This document shows positions 38,301 through 52,500 of a stretch of 64,000 nucleotides of DNA, one piece after another. A program made the position numbers and the translations under genes. The notes under the pieces were generated by a model, which was not told the DNA's origin, did no database searches, and was given only the letters and a program-made list of their open reading frames with translations. How positions within the stretch are numbered: the stretch's first letter is position 1; every line of letters begins with the position of its first letter. Location of the stretch: positions 5,133,546 to 5,197,545 of the forward strand of contig JACAXG010000051.1 in assembly GCA_018881555.1 (NCBI GenBank), in the 5' to 3' direction. Origin of the DNA: Amblyornis subalaris (lineage: Eukaryota; Chordata; Aves; Passeriformes; Ptilonorhynchidae).

Positions 38301-40718
38301 TCCTTACCGTTCAAATAAATAAAATAGTGTTTTTTCTACACCTCTTCAAAATGTCCTCTACTATGTTTTCAGTCATCCTTACTTCTCTTCAGCTTCAACC
38401 AACGGACTGTTCTCATTCCAGTACTAGACACCCTGATTGCAGCTGTTTGGTCATATGTGATGAGTATAATCCTGATGTTTTCATATATTTATGTCTAAGT
38501 TGGCTTTTTTTTGTCCCATAGAAGTAGACTGTGAGCAAATCCAGTATTAATTACTCTGTATTACCTTTTTTGGTTTTCCCAACACCTGTCATTTCTTCTG
38601 TTGTTTCCACAGTTTCAGAAAGGCTCTTCTTGGATGCTACTGTTCAACTTTGTAATAGCCTCTTTGTGAGCAGGCTGTTATTCACCAGTTGTGCATACTG
38701 CACCTGGCACAACAGGGAGCCCAACATTTGAAACATTCAGACACTTCAGTAATAAAAATTATAAATAACAGAAAAGGAGGGTGAGCAGTATGTAGTTTAA
38801 CAGATTTATGAGGGAACAGGTGAAAAAAGCACAGATGAAATCAGAACTGGATGTTCAAGAAATAGTGCCCAGCATCAGTTCATGGTAGTATTGCAAGAAT
38901 ATTACACAACTGGTTTTTAATGATTAATAGGCTTGCAATCTGGAGGTGATGAGATGATCTATATTTAAGATTTCATTTTTTTTATTAGGAAAACAGATGG
39001 AATATTTAGATTTACTAAAGAATTCCAGAAATATTTTGTCTCTCTTCAGTATTCTCCTCCTCATGCTGTATTTCTCCCAAACCACAGAAGTTAAACATTC
39101 AAGGAAAGATGTTTCAGCATGGTAAAAGGAAAGAGGAAAATGATGTGTCTGCACTCACCATGCCTTTCACATTGTAATAAATTTTGTTCCAGAAGAATAG
39201 GTTTGCTACTCCTTTCATTTCTTCAGCAAAAAACATGGTGTAGAGCTGTGCACTTTTGCCTGAGACATTAATAAAGGTGTGTAATGAAGTGCAAATGTCA
39301 TGTCTCTTCTCAGTGGAGCTCATACAGGGACTCAGAACATACCTTTGAATTCGTCTTTCTAGTTTACGTAAAAACCCAATTGGTCAAGTTGCCACACAAA
39401 TATTGTCAAAAGCCCAGAACTCATTCCCGTGAACTCCAGGCATTATATGGTGACCGATCACAAATTTCTATGAAGAACAAGGACTTCATTCCATCTTCAT
39501 GATATAAAAGATTTTACCATTCCAAGCACGTCTGCTGCTTGTAGGCTGTTAATGCAAGTTCAGATTGCTTAGATAAGTATCTGGCTTTTGTCATGCAGAC
39601 TGAGCAACTCCAGTGACAAAACAAAGGAAATTGGAACTTCAAAGTGAGGAGAATTCTTGTTGCAGCAATAGATGTGTAAGCATCAGAGGCAGCAAGAGGT
39701 TAATGTTCACTGCTGTTTTAGTGACTTTCAGCACAGTGAGATTTCACTGTATAGAAGCTGATCCAGCTTGCTGTTCTGAAGGCAAGGAAAAGCTGGCTGA
39801 GTTAGGTACCTACGATTAGGAGGGTTGACTAAGCTTATGCCTATAAAAGAGGTAAAGAGGAAAAAAAAGGGTACAATGTACATGCCATTCCTGCTGTCAG
39901 AACAAGTAGTATTATTGCACATGTGTGCAACTTTTCCAATATTGCTATTTTTAAGAAATTTTGAAAGTGCCAGATCCATCTATTTTCTGGCTGCACTTGT
40001 GCTAGTCTGAAGCCAAAGAACTTGGCATCCTGTATGTTTTAGAAAGTCTCAAGTTTTGCAGAAACGTACTTTGACCCTGACAAATGGCAACAAAAATAAA
40101 TACATTCTGTACAGTTTTGGCATAGAAGTTTCATTAAAGATTTGTGAATAAGTCCCTCAGAACATAAATGAACTCCACAACTACATTTAGTCACAAGATC
40201 CAATAGTTGGATGGCTGCCAAAATTCATCTGGAGAGTTTTTTCAGGTTGACAACACAGTACTGGCAAAGGTAATTGTGATTTAAATTAAGAAGCAAATCC
40301 TTTTTAAAAAATTATATACTAGCAATAGTTAAATAAAATACTGTGTGTATTTTATATTCTTGTTTTATTTTTCTATTTACAAATCAGACTATAATATTTT
40401 GGGAACTCAATAAGCAGCAAAAAGAGACGAAGGTATTAAAATTTATTAATAATCTTATTTTTCCTGCTTTATCCACAAAGGAGTCATTATGTAAATTACG
40501 TTACAGTTAACCAAGGTGAATCATATATTTAAAAATCTCTGACCCGGTCTCTTTATGGCATTTAAACATATACGTGTCTTTTACGTCCTTGAATAGTCCC
40601 AGTAACTCACAAATGTGCTTACTTTCTCTGCTGAATCATTGCTTTGTTTGATATTCTTCTGCCGCGTTCAGCATTCTGCTTAATAATAGACGACAGAGAG
40701 CTGAATATTGTAGGTTGT
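38301..40718. other. non-coding stretch, nothing recognised
   Basis: No repeat family, RNA or coding frame can be supported. Confidence 0.5.
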
Positions 40719-40803
40719 TGTATTGGGTTTACGTGGCAAGGTTTTGGTAGTGGGGGGAGGACTGCAGGCGTGGCTTCTGGGAGAAGATGCCAGAAGCTGG
40801 GAT
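40719..40803 (+). mobile_element. 5' tip of a family-A LTR
   Basis: TGTATTGGGTTTACGTGGCA, then AAGGTTTTGGTAGTGGGGGG and GTGGCTTCTGGGAGAAGATG match the first 85 bp of the LTR copies at 3972 and 43163. The match stops abruptly at GGGATATTC. Confidence 0.8.
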
Positions 40804-43162
40804 ATTCTCAAAAACTAGGAACATTTTGCAATGTTGGTGCAAGCATTAATTGTATTAAGAACGAATTTTAAAAAAGACTCCTAAAGAGACATGTCTCCAT
40901 AAACCAACTATCATTTTGTTGGTGTTCTGAAAACACTGGTCTTCACCCTTTATATTCCAAAATGCTTAAGTATAAATTGTTTAAAAGACTTCTGATATAA
41001 ATCAGAAACCAAATGTATGTGTGTATCTCTCATTCAGGTAATAGAGGTAAGAGACAAGGGGCTCTTTTATCTTTTATTTTTGGTTACAAATGGAAGGTGA
41101 TCTNCTGTAACTATCTCATCTATTGTTTTTCTGTATCATTTGACATCTTCAATAATTTTGCATTAATTTCCTTAATTTAATTTGCCTATTCCGATCAGTT
41201 TGGGAAGGGTAATGGGAAAGGAAATAAGCTTTTTTTCACCTTCTCTGGAAAGGAGAAAATATTCTTACTTCATTTACTGAAAACATATTACATGCACCAC
41301 TAAGATAACTAGAAACACAACTTAAATTGCAAAATGCAATGCTTAGAAGCATGCCAGGTGTTCTTAAATATGTGGGAAACTTGCAAAGTGCAGAGACATC
41401 ATCAGCAGTCAAACTAACCCAATATTTTAACAGTCTAAAGGGCCAAGATATCATTTAAAAGTATTTTTCTATTTTCTGGTTTCTTTCAATTACTCTTCTT
41501 TTCTCCATACATATTGTACTTGCTCAGAAAATCTGGCTCTATTTTGTGGCAGTCAGTCTGTGATTATAACTAAAGCTGAAGTACTGCTACCTGTCTCAAC
41601 CAAATAGTTTTCTCCTTAAATCCTGACGTTGATTGCAAATAAAGCAGAATAAAGTCAGAGACTGGAACTGTGTGAGGCATGAAAAATATGTGACTTCTGC
41701 ACATGAAAAAGGGTTCCTCTCTTATTCCTTCAGTGCAGTGTTTCACTCATGGGAGGAACACTTTAAAAGTGAAGAAGCCATCAAACTCACAACAGCACTC
41801 AATGCAAAATGGTAAGCACCTGTCTATCATATCAGAGGCAGAGGAAGCGAAAAGGATCTTTCCATTTTATTTTTTAAGCTATGCAGGTGTTCTTTGCCTC
41901 TTCTTCGATTCTTTAAAAGAAGGCATCTGTTTGATTAACCTCTTTCCAAATAACTATAATTTGCATATTCTTTCTTATTTTATTAGTTTGTGGGTGGAAT
42001 CAAAATGAGAACACTATTATGACACTCAATAGGAAATACCCTTTGCTCACTGGAGTACTTTGATAAGCAGAGTTGCAAGAGATGTCAAGTCTTACTGAGT
42101 GTAATGTGGAAAAAATGCTTTGCTATTTTCCTACAGTAGTTTATGAATGGACTGTGCATAGAAACCATATTTTTTCTACTGCGTTTTCCTGTTCCTACCT
42201 CCTAGTTAGTGAAAAATAGTGGAGTTGACTCCCTTTCCTTTTGATAAAAAACTTTTTAAAACAGAAGTGCAAGGCCACAAATCACTAAGATGCATTTTAG
42301 TGTACTGTGGAGACAGGACTCTGAGAAAGAGAGATGTTGTCTAATACTTTGAGATCCTTTCTGAGAACNTTAAATCACTGGATTTTCCTCCATGCCTACT
42401 TGCTTCTCCTGCTTTCTACAAATTCTGCTTAATGAACAATGTAGTATCACTAAATTTATCAGAAGAAAATATACATCTCAGCAGAATCCAATCAATGTGA
42501 GTTGTCTTGCTAGCTTAGGCTAATCAGATCCTCAGAGGGGACAAACTCTTATATTTACATGAGCAGGCAAACATCTACCAGCTCAGGTAAGGAGGGACAC
42601 TTTTGTGATGACAGCTAGATAAAATACTGCCGGTATGCTGTTGTGGTTAGCTCTTCCTTTTCGGCGCTATTTAGCAGTGTTTGCTAAGAGTAAATATGAA
42701 CTGGCTGTGGAAACTAAGTTATCTGGGAAGTGGTTCATCCAGAACAGAGCTAAGATATATTGTTGGGCTGTCTGGAGAAATCATCATTATCTGGTTTATT
42801 GACTAAATACAAACTCATAACACCCAGCCAAGAATTCAGTCTTGTGCCTTAGAGAACAGCAGTTGGTGCTACATAACCCAAGGCTCCTTGAGACATCTGC
42901 AGGGTACATCAGAGGACTGGGACCTTTAATCCTTCCTCTGAGCTTGGCTCTTGCTATTTGATCAATTCCCCTGTGACCAGATAACACCAACTAGCAGGAT
43001 CTCTATTGCAGCTGAGGTTGCCTAGTGCACCTCTTCAATGTCCACAATTTTGAGTGATGCATTCATTTTCATAGTAAAGTCATATTTTCATTTGAACTGG
43101 GTAAACTCTCTTTTCTATTACTGGAAATTATTTGCATTAGAAATAGCAACTTGAAGCAGGAG
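40804..43162. other. non-coding stretch, nothing recognised
   Basis: No element identified. About 42800-43050 is somewhat GC-richer but unclassified. N at 41104 and 42369. Confidence 0.5.
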
Positions 43163-43714
43163 TGTATTGGTTTTGCATGGCCTGGTTTTTGGTAGCAGGG
43201 GGGCCACAGAGGTGGCTTCTGTGAGAAGCTGCTGGAAGCTTCCACCATGTCCGGCAGAGCCAATCCCTGGTGGCTTCAAAGATGCACATGCCCTTGGCCG
43301 AGGCTGGGCCAGTTAGAAATGACGGTATCACCTCTGTGATAACATATTTAAGAAGAAATCAAAATAAAGGTTGTGGTGCAGTTTTAATTGTGACTACAGA
43401 AGAGCAGAGTCAGGACACGTGAGAAGAACAGCTCTGCAGACACCAAGGTCAGTGCAGAAGGAGCTGGAGAAGGTGCTCCAGGCACTGGAGTAGATTCCCC
43501 TGCAGCCTGTGGTGCAGACCCTGGTGAGGCAGCTGTGCCCCTGCAGCCCTTGGAGGACCATGGGGATGCAGAGATCCACCTACAGCCTGTGGAGAAGCCC
43601 CATGCCAGAGCAGGTGGATGCCTGGAGGAGGCTGTGAACCTGTGTGAGACCCATTGGGAGAGGGGCCCTGCTTCCCAGCTGGAGCAGCCTGTCCTTGAAG
43701 GACTGCACTCCCAT
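43163..43714 (+). mobile_element. ERVL-type LTR (family A), 3'-truncated
   Basis: Starts TGTATTGGTTTTGCATGGCC, then TGGCTTCTGTGAGAAGCTGC and GGAAGCTTCCACCATGTCCG as in the 3972 and 16613 copies. A TATTTAAG at 43345-43352 sits at the TATA position. It continues with the 'gcagcctgtgg...gctggagcag' repeats and stops after CCTTGAAGGACTGCACTCCC. The last 400 bp or so of the family, including the 3' terminus, are missing. Frames on both strands (60-98 codons) are by-products of the repeat. Confidence 0.87.
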
Positions 43715-46700
43715 TAGTGAGGGAATACCTCACAATTAAAGTCACTTCAGCACAGCAAACTAGCTGCGGTCTTGTTTTCTATCCTTCTCAATGTTCCAAG
43801 CTGAAACTTGGGACAACTACCAGCTGAAAAAACCCTACTCCATATCATAACCAGTTGACTCCCATTGCCCCATCAGGCTGGCTTGAACAGCTGAGAGAAA
43901 AAGCATTCAAAGGATTCCAGCGGGCTATGGCTGGCTTTATATTACCTTTACACACTGTCACAGCATAGGAGACTTGTTGAAAGAAGGAAGACATGACAGT
44001 GAATTGTCTCATTCTTGCCAACACAAGTGAGAGTGAAAGAAAGAGAGAAGGACATTAAAGGCCTCCCAGACAGTAGGGCAGGAGGATGGCAAAGCAAGTG
44101 TCACTGTGAGTATGATGAGTGAGGGAGAAAAAGACAGCAAAAATGGAGAAAAATCCACCTCCCAGAGGAGAGGGACAAAGAGCTCATCTACATCTAGCTC
44201 AGGTTCAGTGCTGAGGAAGCGGAGGCAATGGATAACAAATGCAAAAGGATAAGTTCACAAGATATCTGAAACCAGAAAGGATAGATCCAAGTAGTGAGAA
44301 AGAATCAAAATTGCAGGAAAAAGCATAGAGATTGTACTTTAAAAAGATTTAGGAGAACCTATGTGTAATGGACCACACCAGTGGCTCTACTGGGACCCAA
44401 TGAGTAAGGTGAAATAAATAAGGTACTTCATTGCAAATAGTTGGTAGACAGAATAAGATTTCAGAGAAAACAAGTAAGTAGAAGAAAGAAAATGGAAAAG
44501 ATTATGAAAGATTACAAAATTTGTGGAACAGAAATTCTGAAGTTATGGGAAAGAAATAGTCGAGATTTGTATATGAAGGTGGACTCTGTGGGTGTTGCAG
44601 TTGAGAGAAAGAGATTAGTAGGGTATTATCTCTGAAATGGAGCATAAGTAGTCATGAGAAAATTTTAGGATAAATTATTTCCTGACAGGAAGAAAATCTG
44701 AGAGGCAAAACCAAAATAAGCTGGGAGAAGAAAAATTATAAAAGCTTAATGGATTGTGGGAAAAGTAAAAAGTGTACAGCAGCTAAAGAATAAGAGGAAA
44801 ATGCTAAAGAATGGGTAGACACACTGGGATGTAATTTTAATTATATAGTTAAATGAACTGTAAAGTTCAATCAGAGTGAACGGTTAAAACTTTGCAAGCA
44901 TTAAAAGTGAGACACAATGCCCAATTTATCTGAGATATCACTCTGCCCTTGTGTCTATCTCTCCTCGTGCTATCTGTAGAAAAGATGTAGTGATAGGAGT
45001 CTAGAGCTAAAAAGGTCTTATAACTTTGAGGTTTTAATATATTTGTCATCTAAGACCTCTCTTATATGGATTTAGCTATCCTGGAAGATAAAGCACCAGT
45101 GGTCAGCCAACACCAGAAATGTCATCATTGCTAGAAGTGTCAAAATTGCATCAAGAGGAGAAATAAGTGGGATTTTTAGTGAAAAAACGTGTAGAGAAAC
45201 ATCCCTTGTGTGCATTCACAACTTAGAATAAATCACTAGCTCCAGAGAATCTTGGCTGAGTGTTACAGTTTCTCTAAGTAGAGAAAGGTGTTAGAGATTT
45301 TTCTGGAAATTTCCAAACTTCAAATGCTAAATTAGTAATTAAATTTTGTTGGATTTGAAAAGTGATAAAAGCCTAATACCTAAACTGTAGATAGAAGCTA
45401 GGCAGTGTAGGTAGTTTTTTTTCAAATAACTATAGAACGAACAGAGATACTATTTTCAAATGAGTAGGAAATTGTTAAATTAACTGTAAAGTTGATACAG
45501 GAGCCCAGAGTTGAAACTTTTATTTAAACTTTGACTTAAAACACATTTGCTTTCTGTGTATTGTTAACACTTTACATCAATGATGCATAAGGTATGTGGA
45601 AAATAGAGGCTTAGTGTTGTATTTGATATAAAATAGGTGTCTTTTTTGTTTATTGCTATATTAGTCATAAAAATATATACAAACTTTTTCAGTCTTTTTA
45701 AGAAGAAAATAGTTCAATAATTTTGAGTCAAGACTTTTTGTGATATAGTTTCTCTTAAAATGCCTCCATTTATTGAATCAGCATCTTTTGAGGAGTAATT
45801 TCAAGAGCTTATTTCTAACAATCTTCATATTTCTTCTATACAGAAATGAAGAGCTTTCTTGGAGAATACTGCTCACTGATGCCAGACGGCATGTGAACCA
45901 GTGGGATATTACAAAGGGGTGTGCATTACAAACGTCTGGTGCTCTTTCAATATAAATGAGCTTTTCTTTGAAAAGCTTCAACTGAAGGTCTTAACTCTCG
46001 AGGATAAATATTTAAAATCCCTGTGTATAGCATCTGCCAGCAGGTCCTTGCCAAAGACCTTCATCTCTTCATTGATTGCACAGGAAAAGTAGGTCTCTAA
46101 TTTGGCTTCTCTCACAGACCCTGCTAAAGTCAGACATTTACAGTTTTTAAGGTATTGAGTGGGAAAAGGTCATTGACCTTCAAATTTTATTTCAAAATTC
46201 ATGGTTTTCCTTACATGTCTTCTGGAGTTACTCCATATTTTAAAAAAACCTTTTTTGATATGATGACCTGTCTTATGCCTCTTCTAGAATTATGTTTGAA
46301 TAACTTTCAGTTTTCTCAGTAATTTTCAATATTAAGAATTAAACACAAAGTAAAAGATAATTCTTGGCTTGTGAAAAGAACAGTATTCAGTAATATGTCC
46401 CAGAGTTGGTACAAAGGGGTTTTCTTATGCAAACCGTCACATTGGCTACTTCAAAATGCCATTTTTATCAGTATTTTGGTAGAGTTCTTTGAAATTAAAA
46501 GATTCTCTGAATGTGCATTCTAGTAAACTAGAGTTCTCTTTTAAAACCAACCCACAAGGAAGCTAAACACATCAGAAATTAATTTAAAACAGGAAGAATT
46601 CCTAACAGAAATTTCTTAGGAATATTGACTCAATGATAATTTTTACACTTCTTTCCTTCCAACTGTGCCTTAAGGTCAGATTTAATTACGAATAAACTGT

Positions 46701-48948
46701 AAGCAGAACAGAGAATCAGGGATAAGTTTGCATTTTCTTTAAACATAACCAAGGCACAAGTCCTTTAAGCTCTTGTTTCTGCTTCCAGCCTTTTGAGAGT
46801 TCCTCTAATGAAATGCAGAAAGGAAGGGATGCTATTCTCTTAGAGCTGTTCATTAATACTAGAAACTAAGTTGGCATTTGAGACTAACATGGTTCCGTGT
46901 TTTCCATGGAGCTCTTTCACTGTTCAGCTCTGAAGTGATATTAGGCATAACTGGAAGGATACTTTTTAACCCTTTCAGTAAGTGATGATAGAGTATCCTT
47001 TAGTGAGGTTACATGTCAGTCACATCAGCAGTCTTAGAGCTGTCTGATGAGGGACTCTGTATCCTATTAAAACGGTATTAAACNCTCCCATGTTGTTATG
47101 AAGACTTGTTTAATCATTATGAAACAAACTCTGAGGGATAACAGGGTCAGAAAAGAGTTGATAAAGGTAGGTTGGAAAGAGCCAGGGAATGCTAGAGGAA
47201 TGTTCCTTTGTTGTTTGGAATTACACACTTCAATTTCGAATAATTCTCTAGTATATTTTGGTGATACCATTGACTGTAGAGTACAAAACTGTCATAAGAA
47301 ATTGTGAGCAATTACATTACTGCATTGCATCAGTTCTGGGCTTTTTTTTTCCCAAGGAAATTTTTTGTGTCTTCATATATGACTATGAGCAGCTCATTGC
47401 TCAACCTTTTCTTTTGCTATTTCTCCAAGTATGAACTGGAAGACAGAAAAATTTCACACTTTTGAATATAACTTCATTCAAGTTTATAATACATTTATAC
47501 CAGAGGGAGAATATGACTCTAATGTGTAGGTCCACGCAGGAGGTCAGACAGTTACCTACATCTTATTTCTGGAACCTCCCTGAATGGCATTTCAGATGAA
47601 AGAAATAATATAATATGCATTACTTTTCATACTGGTGACTATCAAATGAAGTTATTTGAAATTTTAGAACTGATAATAGAAGTTGTCAATCATATCTAGC
47701 ATTCAGCTTTAGTTTTAATGAAAATTGACATCTAAAATTGATTTTTATTGGGGCTATTCCTGCTGACACTTATTGCTACTCATAATTTTGCCTTGGTTTT
47801 TATACCTCCTTGCATCATTTGGTGTTCTCTATCTGTAAGTCCAGCTGCAAATCGTGAAGAAAAAAAATGAGCTTTAATTACAGTTTTAATACATATTTGC
47901 ATAATTCATCCTCAAAATAAAGTCGCAAGACTTGTAAAAGCACAAATTATTTATGAAAATAAACTGTGGAATTTACCAATTCTTTACTGAAATCAATTTC
48001 ATCAGACACTTGTATCTGCAATGACCAGAACCATTACTTTTCTGATTTTTACCACTTTCTTTACTGAAGTAAACCAAATATAGATGTTCACGTCCAAGCT
48101 AAAATTTATCTTTTGCCTAGATTTTTTCTAAACAAAACCAAATGAATATGCAATGCTTATAGGTGTAGGAGGCACAGACCAGGCATAAAATATAAGATTA
48201 TTAAGTTTTTAAAATGGTTGCTGTTTATATTTTTCATGGTGAATGACTTCTGCTTTCCACACCTTGTGTTGTGTAGAGATGTATTTTCATGAGCAGTTTG
48301 CGTGAAATGTCAAATCTTTGTCAAATCTTTGACACCTGAATTTTCTCTCACACCAGCACCTTGGACTGCAAGACAAAACCCATCTCCAAACAGCTTTGTT
48401 GAAATATTTTTAGATCTACTTATATCAGATTTGTCTCCAAAGCTGAGCAGAAATGATTCATCTCTACTATATTATGTGTCTTAAATAACATTGCCTTTAC
48501 TGTTGCCTCAGCATTAGAAAAACAGCATGCATGTTTCTACTTATTTTGGTCAAGATGCTCTCTTTTGCTTTGTGGGTCAGGGGAATTGCTTCACTTTTTT
48601 TTTTTCCCCCTCAATAATACACACTGTCTCCAGAGCTGAAAGTACAAAACAAGGTGTTGCATTGATTTCCCTTTGATTTTTCCATCTTTGAGCCGGTGTT
48701 TAAGTTTCCTCATGCTTCAGTTGTGTCAGTTGAATCTTCTGAAGCAAGGGAATTGACAGTATTTTCCCAGTTATTGTGCATGTATCATGTTGACACCAGC
48801 CATGAAAACTACTGTGTCAGAATCTGTCTTGGGGGAATATGCAAATACTTTTCAGCAACTCCATTCTCTGCATGTAACATCCAAATAGAGGCTTTCCTTC
48901 TCTTTTCAATTATTTGAACCTACATTATTTGAACAAAAAATTGTTTGA
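43715..48948. other. non-coding stretch; purine-rich at 44.0-44.8 kb
   Basis: No element recognised. 44000-44800 is biased to purines on this strand. 47740-47960 is a candidate conserved block (see findings). N at 47084. Confidence 0.5.
48309..48330 (+). repeat. 11-bp tandem duplication
   Basis: GTCAAATCTTT occurs twice without spacing. Confidence 0.9.
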
Positions 48949-49536
48949 GAATAATATAATCATGAAATCATTTTGGTCGGAAAAGACCTCAAAATCATAG
49001 AGTCCAACGTTTGACCAAACACCACCTTGTCAACTAAACTATAGCACTAAGAGCCACATCCTGTCTCTTGAACATTTCCAGGAATGGTATCTCCACCAGC
49101 CTCTGTGGGCAGCCTGTTCCAATGCCTGACCACCCTTTGAGTGAAGAAATTCTTCCTGATGTCCAGTCTGAACCTCCCCTGACATAGCTTGAGGCCAAGA
49201 TTTCCTCTTGTCCTGTCACTTGTTGCTGGGAGGAGAGGCTGACCCCCACCTGACTGTGACCTCCTTTCAGGCAGTCACAGAGAGCGATAAGGTCCCTCCT
49301 CAGCCTCCTCTTTTCCAGACTAACCCCACCCCTCACAGGCACTCCTCATCAGACATGCTCCAGACCCTTCACCAGATCCGTTGCCCTTCACCGCACTTAC
49401 TCCAGCACCTCAATGTCTTTCTTGTAGTGAGGGGCCCAGAACTGGACGCAGGATTTGAGTTGCAGACTCACCAGTGCCAAGTACAAAGGTACAATCACTG
49501 CCCTGGTTCTGCTGACCACACTATGTTCGATACAGG
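48949..49536 (-). mobile_element. CR1 LINE 3' part, about 590 bp
   Basis: Antisense CR1. Starting from its 3' tail (AATCATGAAATCATTTTGGT, CGGAAAAGACCTC), the + strand runs through GGCAGCCTGTTCCAATGCCT, GAAGAAATTCTTCCTGATGT, CCTCTTGTCCTGTCACTTGT, CAGCCTCCTCTTTTCCAGAC, CTCCAGCACCTCAATGTCTT and GGGGCCCAGAACTGGACGCA to CCACACTATGTTCGATACAG. This is the C-terminal/3'-UTR third of the element, 5'-truncated as is usual. It is the longest uninterrupted CR1 in the window. The two overlapping frames inside it are incidental. Confidence 0.95.
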
Positions 49537-52500
49537 AAATCAATCAATATACTGTCCAATCCTTAGTGTGAAATCAACTGCTACATGTGTATGATGAGAA
49601 ATTTAAGGATACAGTGGTGGGTGCAGTTGCCCTTGAATTGGAACTGCAGGAGGTGTCTACACAGGGACTCCTGAATCAGTGCAGACTATGGTTTCCCACA
49701 AAAATATGCTTTCTTGAAGAAAACTGTTTCATAAAAAGGGCTCCAAAATGACAAACTTCCTTTAAAATGACTGAAAAGTGGACAATTGGGGCTGTAAATA
49801 TTATTAGACAAATCCTCTTTGTAACATGGGTTATGTTCTTAAACTTTCCAGACTTCTTAATGAGTTTTACTTCTTCCCACACATAGCTTAAAGCATTTTT
49901 CTTGATTTGCAGGAGTAGGGACACTCGTACTAGTGTTTTTTATGAAATTATAGCCATTGTGAAATTCTGCTTTGCCAGTATTTGCAAATCCAAACAACAA
50001 ATTTACCACCATCAGCACTTTTCTCATACCTTTTACTCCAGATTCATTTACCTCTCCATGACACTCTTCCAGCAACCTCTTTCACAGCGCTTATGAACTA
50101 CCACCTAGCCAGGTGCATTCCAGCCAACCTGGACAGCGCATAATTCCCTGTTGACCCACTTCAGAGTGGATTCTTGCAAGTCAGTCCTGCATTCTTATTG
50201 ACAAGAAAGATTCAAGAGCTTGAATATTCTCTAACAACAAAACAAAATTAAGATTTACCATTTTGAACACAGAAATTTGATTTTTGTCAAGTTGTTTATT
50301 TAGAACCAGTACTGGCTGGCCATTATAAATTAAAATAGATATATATATAAAACTAGAAAGCCTCATTGCATCTCATAGAGAAGAAAAGCCTTCCCAGAAT
50401 ACAGAAAACACAGAAGGCTCACATGGCTCCTTTTGAGTCTTCAGACAAATTCAGATCAATTGATCCTTAGGATAATGCCTTTCAAGTCATCCTGTTCCCC
50501 CCTCTCCCACTTTAATGTTCCTCTAAAGTCTTTTGTAAACTTCTGGGTTTTTTTCCTTTCAGCCATCAGTAGAATTACAGATGTTTTGAGCTTATGCAGA
50601 GAAGATTTCTCATTCACTTCTGTAGTCTACAGTGTTGCTGTTGTGCCTTTTGGTAAAAATATCCTGAAATACAGAACAAGGTCGGTAGTGCTGTTTAGGT
50701 TTCCCGTCTGAAAAAGAGAATAAAAAAGACAATAAAAATAGAGACGTTGGACAAATATATATAGCAGAATCACCTTGATACAAAGACGATAGAATAGGTA
50801 CAAGAAATAGAGCACAGACTGTAGTCAAAATATTTTATTTTCATCATCTATCTAAACTATTTGTTCCTGATTTCCTTTCTGACTTTGAAGAATTTGCATG
50901 ANTTTGCTAGGGTTTCTTGTATAATAGGCTCAAGTTTCCAACTCTTTATGTTCTGAGGATGAGACCAAAAAAACCCCAAAAGATTTCTTTTCTAACCTTC
51001 CAACTTTTCAACCTGATTCCTCATAGTTAGCTAGTGCTTTTCATGGTGCCTGAATCACAGTCATTTTTCACTCCCCACTTTTCTGCACATTCTGCCCTTT
51101 CCTTTCATCCATTAACTCAGCAAGTACAGAAGTACTTTGTAGGGTTGATCCAGTTCTTTGTTCTTGCCTACAGTAATTAGGATTTCCAGGAGGCCATCCA
51201 CCCATAGACTGGACAAAGCCAGACCTGCCTTTAAGCTCTTATAAGCCAAATACACCCACCAAGGTGTACCAGTAGGCTTCTGCATTCATCATTTAAATAT
51301 GTTGCTAAGTTCTACATTTTCTTCATAGCATTTCCATCTCTGAAATAGTGGAAACAGAAAAAGAAAAAAGGTTCTGATAAAATTTACTGATAAGTTTTAT
51401 TCTTATCTCTTTTAGCTTAACAGAATCTTTATTGCACATATTTAATTTTTCTACAGTTACCTAAAATGGATTAAATTGGTAGCTCAAAATAAATCAAAAC
51501 ATCTTACTTCAGTTAACTTTCATTTTTTTGCATCTCACAACTATCCCACTTAATTTGCATTGTAAGAAATTGGAGGACACCATATTCTTATGAAGTATTT
51601 AAACAGCCCAATAATTGGAGCAGTTTCTTTCAGATATGAGCATGTTAAAAAAAAAAATATACAAAGATAAAATAATGAATCAACTTTGATTTCTGCAATT
51701 TATTTCTCTCCTTAGGCATTACAATAACTCCTTCACATTCTTATAATGAATTTTAAGTCAGAGTGTTACAGTAAATATATTTTTCTGTATCAACAGTTTT
51801 GGAGGGTGATTTTCATAAGCACAAAGATTATTTAAGCTCTCAGCTTTCATTAGAAGTCTTCATGCTTTGACTCTCTCCTCAGTATATAATGCCATCTGAA
51901 CTGTTGTTGATGTTGGTTTATGTTACATAACAAAAAAAGCATATACTGATTTATCCCTCAAAATATTTTTTATTTGAGGGTCCATGTAGAAAAAAAAGTG
52001 AGAACATGAAGTCACTAGGTAAAAAAAAAACAACCCTGCCTATACAATTTCATTCAGTTCTGGGAAATAACATGCAAGCTGTTACTGCCAGCCATATGTA
52101 ATACGCAAACAGCAGAGAAAATATTTTCTGAGCCATTGCTTCTTGGCTTTGTCTGAAACTGCAGACATCTCGAGTTGATTTCAGTGATTTTAGAACCAGT
52201 GATTACTAGATTAATTTGATTTGGGGATTACAGTATAGCCAGCCAACAGAAATGAAAAATAATCTTGAAATACAGCAATTATTGTACCTGAGAATCANTG
52301 ATCTAGGAGGAGCACCGACCTAATTAAAGAGGATGTGGAGACACCCTCCAACACAGAAAAAGGCAAAGCAGGAGAATAGCATGATAGGCTGTCAGCCAGT
52401 TCTACAGGTGTCACAAAGAGATCTTTACTTGTAAGGGAAGTTTGTGCATCTGTTTGTAGTTGCAATTAACTCTGCTTCCACTTTTTCCATGTGAAACCAA

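Noticed and set aside
8281..48850. Octamer sites (ATGCAAAT at about 8281, 10552, 23979, 24782 and 48839)
   Set aside because: An AT-rich 8-mer is expected a few times in 64 kb over both strands; no clustering.
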